Assembly (NCBI RefSeq): GCF_003755175.1
Contig: NZ_RKHX01000004.1
Location: forward strand, 124,001-188,000
Reading direction: 5' to 3'
Source of the DNA: Cellulomonas sp. PhB150
Lineage (GTDB): Bacteria > Actinomycetota > Actinomycetes > Actinomycetales > Cellulomonadaceae
DNA length: 64,000 bases
Part shown: piece by piece, positions 54,445-61,881 of the stretch
Numbering within the stretch: position 1 is the stretch's first letter
Layout: the number at the start of each line of letters is the position of its first letter
Program-made: the position numbers and the translations under genes
The notes under the pieces: generated by a model
What the model saw: the letters and a program-made list of their open reading frames with translations, nothing else
Databases searched by the model: none
Told to the model about the DNA's origin: nothing

Positions 54445-54533
54445 CTGAGAATCCGGACACGAAGGCGAGTCACGCCCCTGTCGAGACGCAGGTCAGAGCG
54501 TCGGCTGGCGGACAAGTCGGGAGAGTTCCTACA
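54445..54533 (+). repeat. Internal copy of the transposon right end
   Basis: The stretch aligns with the true right end at 58294-58394: CTGAGAATCCGGACA against CTGAGGATTCGGACA, shared CTGTC-N4-CGCAGGTC, GGCGGACA and GAGTTCCTACA. It ends with ACA at 54533 but is followed by GGGAA, not by the AAGGG duplication. It is therefore an internal or older end. Confidence 0.8.
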
Positions 54534-54703
54534 GGGAAGACGCGCATGGAACCTCGTTGAGCGAACTCCGCAAGTTCCGGCCGAGGCGTGTCCGGGCGCT
54601 GCCACAACCGTTGGTCTTTCGGAGATGAGCTACTCGTCGAGAGCGTTACGGCGACAGCCAGGCGCGACCTCTGCACCCCCGTGGGTCGGGCCGAATCCAG
54701 CGG

Positions 54704-55888
54704 TCACGGGGTCAGTCGAGACGTCACGCGGGGGTCGCCGAGCGCGACGTGCTCGAGCTGGGCTGCGATTGCTTGGCTTGCCTGAAGGGTGTGCGCGCCG
54801 ACGTACAGGCGGAACGTTGCCCCGTCTTTGGTCCATGCGAGAACGGAGCCGCCCTCGGAGTGCGGCACGTACCACGCTGGGGCGCCGTCGACCGTCGTGA
54901 TGACTCGGCCGGGGAGTGCCCACGAGAGGCTGGCCGCGGGATTCTCCACAGCTCCTACCCGCACGTCGAGCGTCACTGCACCCGCCGGTACGTCCTCGTA
55001 CCCGTCGACGACCCGCGATGGCGCGACGCCTGCGTACTCGGCGGTCCAGGTCCAAACCGTGCTCGGGCCGGCGGGGGTGGGGGCGATGTCGGGCACCCGG
55101 GTCATGCCAGGCACGGAAGCGTCGGTGCCGACGGTGACTCCCGTGAGCGGCGCCGTGTCGAGCCAGCTGGCAAGCTGCGCGACGGACATGCCGCGGGCGA
55201 TGACGAACCATCGCACCCCGTCCGGCTCGGTCCACGTCATGAAGTGGTGCCCCGCCGGTGGCGTCAGGACGTGCGCGTCCGTCCCGCGCGTCGGCACGGT
55301 GCCGGTGGACTCGTGAGTAAACGGGTCGGCGACATCGGCGTACAGGGAGATCCCGCCGGAGCCGGCTGGGTCGTAGAAGATCGCGCTGGGGAACGCCTGC
55401 CCGCATGAGAACGTGTCGCTGCGAACGCGCAGGTGCTCGGGACCCTCTGACCCGATCAGGTAGGAAGCCGCTGCGAGCTCAGGCACTGACTGCAGCTTCG
55501 CGGCGCCGATCGCCTGGCTGGCAGGGCTGCCGCCCAACGCTTCTCTCATGCACTCGGGATTGTCTGCTGCTGCTGCTGGCATGACGAAGAGCGCCCCGAG
55601 CGGGGAAACGCCAGCTTCGGGAGACGGTGCACCAGTCGGCCACAGCGGGGCAGCCACGACCGCAACAGCCGCCAGGACCACCGCGGCCGCGCCCACCAGA
55701 ACGAGCCGCCGACTACGGCGCACCGACCTCGGGCGATTCGGGCGGTCCAGATCCCACAGGTCACCCATCAGCGGGGCGTCCCGTTCGGTCGCCGCGTCGT
55801 CGAGCCAGCTCCGCGCGGACGCGAGACCTTCAGGGTCGACTGGGACACGCGGAGCGATCGCTGCGACGCGGTCGAGGATGTCGTTCAT
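54704..55888 (-). CDS. Single-span membrane protein, sigma-factor partner (CU044_5270-like)
   Basis: The 394-residue protein has a cytoplasmic N-terminal part of about 60 residues, one transmembrane segment (RRLVLVGAAAVVLAAVAVVAAPLW) and a long extracytoplasmic domain with GHHFMTWTEPDGVRWFVIARGMS. The layout resembles CU044_5270-type proteins that sit behind ECF sigma genes in actinobacteria. The N terminus may act as an anti-sigma or sensor part. Its ATG overlaps the stop of the sigma gene by 4 bases. It is the last gene of the five-gene cassette. Confidence 0.65.
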   Translation of the reverse strand: MNDILDRVAAIAPRVPVDPEGLASARSWLDDAATERDAPLMGDLWDLDRPNRPRSVRRSRRLVLVGAAAVVLAAVAVVAAPLWPTGAPSPEAGVSPLGALFVMPAAAADNPECMREALGGSPASQAIGAAKLQSVPELAAASYLIGSEGPEHLRVRSDTFSCGQAFPSAIFYDPAGSGGISLYADVADPFTHESTGTVPTRGTDAHVLTPPAGHHFMTWTEPDGVRWFVIARGMSVAQLASWLDTAPLTGVTVGTDASVPGMTRVPDIAPTPAGPSTVWTWTAEYAGVAPSRVVDGYEDVPAGAVTLDVRVGAVENPAASLSWALPGRVITTVDGAPAWYVPHSEGGSVLAWTKDGATFRLYVGAHTLQASQAIAAQLEHVALGDPRVTSRLTP

Positions 55889-56520
55889 GTCGGGCTCCCT
55901 GCCGGTTCGGTGACGGTCCGTACGGATGGCTCCTCAACTGCGTCGGCCAGCCGGCGCCGCGCTCTGGACAGGCGCATCTTGAACGCGGCCTCCGAGCATC
56001 CGAGGACTGCTGACGCCTGTCCGGAGGTGAGTCCGTCCCATGCGACGAGCAGGATCGCTTCCCGGTCGTTGGCGGTCATCGCCGCCAGGGCGCGCAACAG
56101 CATCTGCCGTTCGTGAACCGCGGCGGCTGGATCGGTGGGCCCGGCGGGTGCGAGCCCGGCGAGGGCCGAGTGCAACTGTCGAGCCCGGTACTGCGATCGG
56201 CTGTGGTTGCGCACCGTGTTGCGGGCGACGACCAGTAGCCACGGAAGTGCCTCGCCTGGGACGTCCTCAAGACGGCGCCAAGCCACGAGGAACGTCTCCG
56301 CGACCACCTCTTGCGCGGTCTCGCGATCGACGTGGCGCATCGCGTACGCCTGAACGCGCCCAGCATGGCGCTCCCAGAGTGCGGCGAAGCGTTCCGCTTC
56401 GGTCAGTTGATCTCGGTCCACACTGGGAAATGTCCGGCACCGCTCAGAAGTAACAGGGGATCCGGCTGCTCCTTCAGGGCCGGCGCTCGTCGCCCGTTCC
56501 GTGCCCAGGTTCGCGGTCAC
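55885..56520 (-). CDS. ECF-type RNA polymerase sigma factor
   Basis: The 211-residue protein has sigma region 2 (FAALWERHAGRVQAYAMRHVDRETAQEVVAETFLVAWRRL, core -10 recognition) and region 4 (LRALAAMTANDREAILLVAWDGLTSGQASAVLGCSEAAFKMRLSRARRRL). It would direct RNA polymerase to its own regulon, probably held inactive by the membrane protein encoded directly downstream. GTG 56520 overlaps the stop of the DUF2975-type gene by 4 bases. The N-terminal 40 residues are polar and could be shorter in reality. Confidence 0.9.
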   Translation of the reverse strand: MTANLGTERATSAGPEGAAGSPVTSERCRTFPSVDRDQLTEAERFAALWERHAGRVQAYAMRHVDRETAQEVVAETFLVAWRRLEDVPGEALPWLLVVARNTVRNHSRSQYRARQLHSALAGLAPAGPTDPAAAVHERQMLLRALAAMTANDREAILLVAWDGLTSGQASAVLGCSEAAFKMRLSRARRRLADAVEEPSVRTVTEPAGSPT

Positions 56521-57035
56521 GACGCTTTGGTGTGGACCACGAAGGTTGTTCGCAGCTCGGTCCGACCTGTGAACACGGTGAGACTTGCCACCACGGTCGC
56601 GACCAGACCGAAGAAGACCACTGGACCCCCAGTCCGCGCTACGAGACAGGCATGGGCGAAAGTCGCGCCAGCGATCGCCAATCCAATCCAGAGGAAGACC
56701 GCGACTGCGTCGACGCTGCGCGCTATCGGCGTGCCACTCGAGAGGCCGCGCCTGCTCAGCGAGAGCATGCGCCAGAACGCGCACATCGCCAGCTCGACGA
56801 ACACGAGCGCTCCCGTCATTGCGAGTGCGTAGGGCTGGGCCAGGATCGCGGACTCGTCATCTGCGCGACGAAGGACATCTGCAGCGCGTGGAACAACGAG
56901 AACCTGAACGAGGAGCGTGCAGACGAATGAAATGGTGACGAGGCCGCGAAGAATTTGGATGACTCCGATACCGACCGCGTTACGCCGATCGAGGGGCATT
57001 GGCGCGTAGGTGGATCCTTTGCCCGCCGTGGTCAT
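56517..57035 (-). CDS. DUF2975-like membrane protein
   Basis: The 172-residue protein has about four hydrophobic segments. The stretches LVQVLVVPRAADVLRRADDESAILAQPYALAMTGALVFVELAMCAFWRMLSL and later VDAVAVFLWIGLAIAG fit the DUF2975 pattern. Members are often encoded beside regulators; the function is unknown. It stands between two ECF sigma genes, overlapping both by 4 bases, so it may be a sensor or part of the signalling membrane complex. Confidence 0.7.
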   Translation of the reverse strand: MTTAGKGSTYAPMPLDRRNAVGIGVIQILRGLVTISFVCTLLVQVLVVPRAADVLRRADDESAILAQPYALAMTGALVFVELAMCAFWRMLSLSRRGLSSGTPIARSVDAVAVFLWIGLAIAGATFAHACLVARTGGPVVFFGLVATVVASLTVFTGRTELRTTFVVHTKAS

Positions 57036-57538
57036 GGCTGGCTTCGCGCGCCGATGAGCAGCGCTGAGGCCAGTGCGTCACAGGCCCGTCGGTACCGGCT
57101 GCGAACGGTGGAGGCAGGCTCTTCCAGGAACTGCGCGACTTCCGCGAGGGTGAAGCCGTCCCAGTGAACGAGTCGCACGATCTGCGCGAGGTCGGAGGGG
57201 AGACGGTCGAGCGCGTCGCGAACCTCAAGTCCGGCGTCCGCTGACGGCGCGGTCGCTGCAGACATAGCTGTGACACTGCGGAGCCTGTCCGCGAGGCGCC
57301 GCCGGCGGATCTCACCCCGCGACGCGTTGGCGATTGTCATCCGCGCGACGCCGAACAGCCACATGCGCGCTTCGGTTCTGTCGAGAGGCACGTCCGCGGC
57401 GCGGCGCCAGGCCACCGTCATGATCTCGGCTAGCACGTCGGGTGCGCCGTCGATGCCCACGCGCCTCTCGACGAAACCGAGCAGGTGGTCAGCATTCGCT
57501 CGCAGCGCTTCCTCTACCCGCCTGCCTTCGACCGTCAC
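57032..57538 (-). CDS. ECF-type RNA polymerase sigma factor
   Basis: The 168-residue protein has a shortened sigma region 2 (LLGFVERRVGIDGAPDVLAEIMTVAWRRA) and region 4 (ALDRLPSDLAQIVRLVHWDGFTLAEVAQFLEEPASTVRSRYRRACDALAS). It is the second sigma factor in the same operon. GTG 57538 overlaps the end of the membrane-protein gene by 4 bases. The first gene of the operon, not a following one, would be the closest anti-sigma candidate. Confidence 0.88.
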   Translation of the reverse strand: MTVEGRRVEEALRANADHLLGFVERRVGIDGAPDVLAEIMTVAWRRAADVPLDRTEARMWLFGVARMTIANASRGEIRRRRLADRLRSVTAMSAATAPSADAGLEVRDALDRLPSDLAQIVRLVHWDGFTLAEVAQFLEEPASTVRSRYRRACDALASALLIGARSQP

Positions 57539-58158
57539 GAGCGGTCACCGGCGCAGGAACTGGTGTAGCTGCCCGCGGAGACCGCGTGCGCGCCAAAACC
57601 CTCATGCAGCATTTCCGCGTCCAAGAGTTCCGCGATGGCGTAGGACACAGCAACCGAGTACTCCTCAGATCCCAACCGGCCTGCCGAACTCACCGAGTCC
57701 GAGAAGGCACCGTCTCCCCGGATCGCAGCCAGGGCGCCATCCACATCAGCGTTCGACAACACGTCGATGCCGCCGAGGTATGTCTTCGCGGCCGCGACCG
57801 CGTCGGGCTCTCCCTCAAGATCGCCGAATGTGAGTGCACAGCGCTCGCCCGTAGATGCGACCGTGTACTGCACCTCAACGGCCGGCCGTGCCATCCAGGG
57901 TGCGTGCCACACGTCGGTTGCTGCCGCGGCCGCTGCACCACCGAGGACGACCAGTGCACCGGCCAGCGCGACCGCGCTTGCTCGCCGACGGCCGTGCGCC
58001 GGTCGCTGCGATTCGTGCCGGGTGGTGCGAATCAGCTCCGCGAGCGCAGCTGCACGCGCTGGGCTCGGAGAGCTGGTGCGCGGACCGACGGCGATGAGCA
58101 TCGAGTCAAGCTCGGTTTCAACATTGACGGGGTCGGGGCTGTCAGCGTCGATTGCCAT
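57535..58158 (-). CDS. Single-span membrane protein, first gene of the sigma cassette
   Basis: The 207-residue protein has a cytoplasmic arm of about 80 residues, one transmembrane segment (ASAVALAGALVVLGGAAAAAA) and an extracytoplasmic tail with VEVQYTVASTGERCALTFGDLEG. An anti-sigma or sensor role is plausible from context only. ATG 58158 is chosen because GGAG stands six bases upstream; a start at 58188 gives an odd leader. The cassette reads away from the right end of the transposon, starting about 235 bases inside it. Confidence 0.65.
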   Translation of the reverse strand: MAIDADSPDPVNVETELDSMLIAVGPRTSSPSPARAAALAELIRTTRHESQRPAHGRRRASAVALAGALVVLGGAAAAAATDVWHAPWMARPAVEVQYTVASTGERCALTFGDLEGEPDAVAAAKTYLGGIDVLSNADVDGALAAIRGDGAFSDSVSSAGRLGSEEYSVAVSYAIAELLDAEMLHEGFGAHAVSAGSYTSSCAGDRS

Positions 58159-58293
58159 CAGGTCTCCTCGGTAGTGGGCGTGTGTCACCCATACATGTCC
58201 ACGACGGGCCTGAACGACGAGACGATCGTGTCAGGACATGTTGCGTTGCCGGGCACTCCCAGTCCAAAACATGGTCCGCCCTCGTCGGGTGGG

Positions 58294-58394
58294 CTGAGGA
58301 TTCGGACAACTAGGTGAGACAGCGTCGTTCCCACCAACCTGTCCCGCCGCAGGTCGTGGCGCTGCACGGCGGACAGGTCCTACGAGTTCCTACA
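58294..58394 (+). repeat. Right end of the Tn7-like element
   Basis: The end closes with GAGTTCCTACA (to 58394). The reverse complement begins TGTAGGAACTCGTAGGACC, pairing with the left end TGTAGGTTCGCGTTGGAG. TGTCCG cores (read on the minus strand) occur near 58304 and 58370. It is followed by the AAGGG duplication. Confidence 0.85.
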
Positions 58395-58399
58395 AAGGG
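58395..58399. repeat. Target-site duplication, right copy (AAGGG)
   Basis: AAGGG follows the right end directly and equals the five bases before the left end at 37086-37090. Confidence 0.8.
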
Positions 58400-58468
58400 G
58401 TTCAGCGGGTCGTTCGACGCGTAGCCGTACTCGTTGGCGCCGTTGGCCGATCCCGCGGGCTGGTCGAC
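58395..58468 (-). pseudogene. 5' part of an RHS-like remnant split by the transposon
   Basis: The minus strand reads GANEYGYASNDPLNP, an RHS-associated core sequence. Joined across the insertion site to 37085 it continues FDPLGLSP in the same frame. Upstream of the visible part the frame loses similarity, so the RHS gene was already a fragment. Confidence 0.5.
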
Positions 58469-58638
58469 CGGCCTCGAGCGCGGTCGACGACGAGCGACCA
58501 GTCCACGCCGGAAGTCTTTCGTGCGAGCTGGACGACTGCGCCCGCCCTGACCGGTACGGCGTTGCGCAGCGGTGTCGATCGCGCCTAGGTTCGGACGTGC
58601 GCACCTTGGCGCCTGAGGGCTTGACGAGGGAGTTCGCC

Positions 58639-60237
58639 ATGAGCACCGCCTCCACGCGGTCGGACGTCGCGCGTAAGGGCACGACAGCCGCCCTCGTCGC
58701 CCTGACCGCGGCCTCCTGCCTCCAGGTGGTCGACCCGACCGCGAACAACATCGCCATCGTCGGCGCCAGCGTCGACCTCGACATGTCGAGCTCGCAGCGC
58801 GCGTTCGCCGCCAGTGTCGGGACTCTGGCGCTGGCAGCGTTCATCCTCACGACCGGCGCCCTCGGCGACCGCCTCGGGCGGCGCAAGGTGATGCTCGCCG
58901 GCCTGCTCGTGGCCATCGCCGGTGGACTCCTGACGGCCCTGGCGCCCACCACGGGCTTCTTCATGCTCGGCCGGGCGGTGACCGGGATCGGGATCGCGGC
59001 CTCCTTCGGGTTGAGCTTTGCGCTCCTGCGCGAGGTGCTCCCGAACAAGATCCCCAAGGCGGTCGCGTTCTGGCTCGCCGGGCAGACGGCGGCGGCGCTC
59101 GTCCTGGGGGTGGTCGCGGGCTGGATGGCGGGGTTCGGTTGGCGGTACGGGTACCTGACCATGCCGATCGTCGCGGTGATCGCGTTCCTCATGTGCATCC
59201 GCGGCCTGCCCGAGGCCAAGGCCGACACGGTCGGCCCGTTCGACTACCTGGGGCTCAGCTCGGTCGCGGTCGCCCTGATCGGGATCATCTACGGCCTGAG
59301 CAACGCCTCCACCTACGGCTGGGGATCGGGGCAGGTCCTCGCTCCGGCGGGCGTCGGGGTCGTCGCCTTCGTCGTGTTCATCTGGTGGGAGGCGCGGATC
59401 GCGTTCCCGGCGTTCCCGGTCAAGCTCTTCAAGGACCCGGAGCTCGCGGGTTCGGTCGCCACCGGGTTCTCGTTCAACATGTGGCAGGCCGTCGTGATGA
59501 TCCAGCTGTCGATGCTCTGGCAGTACGTCTACCGGTACACGCCGCTGGAGGTCAGCCTCGGCCAGCTGCCGATGAGCCTGGCGATGGTCGTCGGCGCGAC
59601 GATCGCCGGCCGGCTGCTGTCCAAGGGCGTCTCGGCGGCGACGAACCTCATCGTCGGTCACGTCCTGCTGATCGGCACGATGGTCGTCTTCGGCTTCTCG
59701 ACGACGACATCGCCGTACATCTTCTTCGCCCTGCCGATGATCGTCGGCGGCTTCGCCCGGATGCTCAACGAGACCACGATGGGCCAGTTCTTCGTGTCCA
59801 AGCCACCGCCGTCGCTGACCGGGGCGATGGCCTCCTCGAAGACCGCGATCGGGCAGACGAGCTTCGCCCTCGGCACGGCGCTGTCCTCGACGCTCCTGTT
59901 CGGTGCCTATGGGCGCGGGATCGCCGCCGCGTTCACCCAGGCCAACGTGGAGCCCGCCCAGCAGGGGATCTACACCGGGTTGATCCAGACGTACGTGTCC
60001 GGTGGTGATCTGTCGGACTACGACCCGGCACTCGTCCAGAAGGTGGTCGACACGGCCTCCGGCGCGTTCGTCGACTCGTTCAACACGACGATGTTCGTCA
60101 TCGCTGGCTTCCTGGCGGTGTTCGCCGTGATCAGCACGCTCTTCTTCGCACGAGCCACCAAGCTGCGCAAGGCGGGACTGCTGGTCGACGGCCCGATCGC
60201 GGTCGACGAGCCGACCGTGCAGCCCGGCACGAGCTGA
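58639..60237 (+). CDS. MFS transporter, DHA2-like
   Basis: The 532-residue protein has about 14 hydrophobic segments and motif A GALGDRLGRRKVMLAG. It is clearly related to the transporter at 61878-63422: both share AASxQRxFAAS, SFNMWQAVVMxQLSxLWQYVY and a late KTAIGQxSFALGxxLSST segment. ATG 58639 has GAGGGAG six bases upstream and is preferred; GTG 58597 would be a leaderless start behind TAGGTT. It is the first gene of a set with an amidohydrolase and a second transporter, 30 bases before the amidohydrolase, so it probably moves the substrate or product of that enzyme. Confidence 0.88.
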   Translation: MSTASTRSDVARKGTTAALVALTAASCLQVVDPTANNIAIVGASVDLDMSSSQRAFAASVGTLALAAFILTTGALGDRLGRRKVMLAGLLVAIAGGLLTALAPTTGFFMLGRAVTGIGIAASFGLSFALLREVLPNKIPKAVAFWLAGQTAAALVLGVVAGWMAGFGWRYGYLTMPIVAVIAFLMCIRGLPEAKADTVGPFDYLGLSSVAVALIGIIYGLSNASTYGWGSGQVLAPAGVGVVAFVVFIWWEARIAFPAFPVKLFKDPELAGSVATGFSFNMWQAVVMIQLSMLWQYVYRYTPLEVSLGQLPMSLAMVVGATIAGRLLSKGVSAATNLIVGHVLLIGTMVVFGFSTTTSPYIFFALPMIVGGFARMLNETTMGQFFVSKPPPSLTGAMASSKTAIGQTSFALGTALSSTLLFGAYGRGIAAAFTQANVEPAQQGIYTGLIQTYVSGGDLSDYDPALVQKVVDTASGAFVDSFNTTMFVIAGFLAVFAVISTLFFARATKLRKAGLLVDGPIAVDEPTVQPGTS

Positions 60238-60267
60238 GCACCACCACTCCCGAGACCGGAGACTGAC

Positions 60268-61881
60268 ATGAGCGCGCCCGACCTGATCCTGACCAACGCG
60301 ACCGTGCTGACCGTCGACGCCGACGACGCCGTCGCGCAGGCCGTCGCCGTCACGGACGGCCTGATCACAGCCGTCGGCACCACCGACGAGGTGATCGCCC
60401 TTGCCGGTGCGGGAACCGAGGTCGTCGACCTCGCGGGCCGGACGGTCGTGCCGGGGTTCATCGACGCGCACAGTCACGTCTCGATGGGTGCGCCGTACGT
60501 CAAGCACGCCGACCTGCAGACACCGCCCGTCGGCGAGACCCGGACGGTCGCGGACGCCCTGCGGCGCCTGCACGAGGCCAAGGACCGCAACGACCCCGCG
60601 CCCGGCGAGTACGTCGTCGGGTGGGGCTACTTCCCCGACCAGATGGACGACGGTGGAGTCCTGACCGCCGACCTGCTCGACCAGGAGTTCCCCGACCATC
60701 GCGTCGTGGTCGTGCACGTCTCGGGGCACGGCGGGTACGTGAACGGCCGGGTGCTCGACGACCTCGGCTACGCCCCCGGCTGCGCGAACCCCGAAGGAGG
60801 CACCGTGGTCCGCCTGCCCGGCACGGACATCCCCTCGGGCGAGCTGTGGGAGCAGGCGTGGATGCCGTTCGTGCTCAACCTCCTGCACTACGGGCGCGCC
60901 GAGTTCGACGCGATGCTCACCGAGTACGCGCGCTGGGGCGTGACGACCGTGCAGGACGGGGCCGCGACCTGGGCGCAGATCCAGCAGATCCGTGGCTACG
61001 CCGAACAGGCACCGTTGCCGGTCGACGTCCGATCGCTGGTCATCTACAGCGACCTCGACAAGGTCATCGACGCCGGCCTGGCGGACACGACCGTCGGCGG
61101 CCACACGGTGCAGGGCGTCAAGCTCATCCTGGACGGCTCGCCACAAGGCCGGACCGCGCATGTGACCCAGGAGTACGTGACGGGTGGCCCCGGAGGCGAG
61201 CAGCACTGGCACGGCATCGCGTCCACCGACGTGGAGACCACCAACACCGTCGTCGCGACCGCCTACGGCCACGGCGTCCAGGTCTTCGCGCACGTCAACG
61301 GCGACGCCGCGATCGACCAGCTGCTCGACGCGCACCGAGCGGCGACGGCCGCGGGCATCACCCCGACCGGACGGACGATCGCGATCCACTCCCAGGTGAT
61401 GCGCCTCGACCAGCTCGACGACTATGTCGCCAACGGTTTCGAGCCGTCGATGTTCACGATCCACACCTACCTGTTCGGTGACATCCACATCGCGAACTTC
61501 GGCCCGGAGCGCGCGTTCGGCATCTCCCCGATGCGCAGCGCTCTGGCCAAAGGGCTGCGGCCGTCCAACCACTCGGACTACCCGATCACCCCGATCAACC
61601 CGCTCGGCCTGCTCTGGTCGTCGGTCGCGCGGACGTCGTTGACCGGGGTCGTGCTCGGCGAGCAGGAGCGCATCACCGCCGCCCAGGCGCTGCGGGCGCT
61701 CACGATCGACGCCGCGTACGAGCACCGCACCGAGCACGACCGGGGCTCGATCGAGGTGGGGAAGCTCGCCGATCTCGTCGTCCTGGACCGCAACCCGCTC
61801 GAGGTGGCGGTCGACGAGATCCGCGACGTCGCCGTGGAGCGGACGATCAAGCGGGGCGTCACCGTCTACGCGGCACGATGA
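60268..61881 (+). CDS. YtcJ-type metal-dependent amidohydrolase (amidohydrolase_3)
   Basis: The 537-residue protein has the amidohydrolase metal motif GFIDAHSHVSMG near residue 66. It then has KLILDGSPQGRTA with the usual carbamylated-lysine region, HVNGDAAID, SNHSDYPI and the C-terminal KLADLVVLDRNPL. These mark the YtcJ/AepA group, which hydrolyses C-N bonds of still poorly known substrates such as formamides or N-acyl compounds. No signal peptide is present. ATG 60268 follows the first MFS gene by 30 bases with GGAG nearby, and the stop overlaps the second MFS gene by 4 bases. One operon for uptake, cleavage and export or import is therefore likely. Confidence 0.88.
   Translation: MSAPDLILTNATVLTVDADDAVAQAVAVTDGLITAVGTTDEVIALAGAGTEVVDLAGRTVVPGFIDAHSHVSMGAPYVKHADLQTPPVGETRTVADALRRLHEAKDRNDPAPGEYVVGWGYFPDQMDDGGVLTADLLDQEFPDHRVVVVHVSGHGGYVNGRVLDDLGYAPGCANPEGGTVVRLPGTDIPSGELWEQAWMPFVLNLLHYGRAEFDAMLTEYARWGVTTVQDGAATWAQIQQIRGYAEQAPLPVDVRSLVIYSDLDKVIDAGLADTTVGGHTVQGVKLILDGSPQGRTAHVTQEYVTGGPGGEQHWHGIASTDVETTNTVVATAYGHGVQVFAHVNGDAAIDQLLDAHRAATAAGITPTGRTIAIHSQVMRLDQLDDYVANGFEPSMFTIHTYLFGDIHIANFGPERAFGISPMRSALAKGLRPSNHSDYPITPINPLGLLWSSVARTSLTGVVLGEQERITAAQALRALTIDAAYEHRTEHDRGSIEVGKLADLVVLDRNPLEVAVDEIRDVAVERTIKRGVTVYAAR

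Larger units (their letters stand above)
37091..58394. mobile_element. Tn7-like transposon, 21.3 kb, with defence-like cargo
   Basis: The element carries tnsA, tnsB, tnsC and tniQ at its left end. It is bounded by TGTAGG at 37091 and CCTACA ending at 58394. The outer 25 bases of both ends match at 19 positions, and both sides carry AAGGG as target duplication. The ends contain further copies of a TGTCCG core, as expected for TnsB-binding sites. Excision in silico restores an RHS-like reading frame. The interior is visibly less G+C rich than the flanks, with more A/T at third codon positions. Cargo runs from about 42.6 to 58.2 kb. Confidence 0.9.

Noticed and set aside
54534..54538. GGGAA after the internal right end as a target duplication
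   Set aside because: It does not equal the AAGGG before the left end; only the outer right end at 58394 is followed by AAGGG.
37091..58394. CRISPR array or Cascade genes in the Tn7-like element
   Set aside because: No regularly spaced direct repeats and no cas motifs were found; the element looks TniQ-targeted only.
58585..61737. 1050-codon minus-strand open frame opposite the MFS and amidohydrolase genes
   Set aside because: Composition is of the shadow type (arginine, glycine, valine, aspartate); the plus strand has clear transporter and metal-binding motifs.
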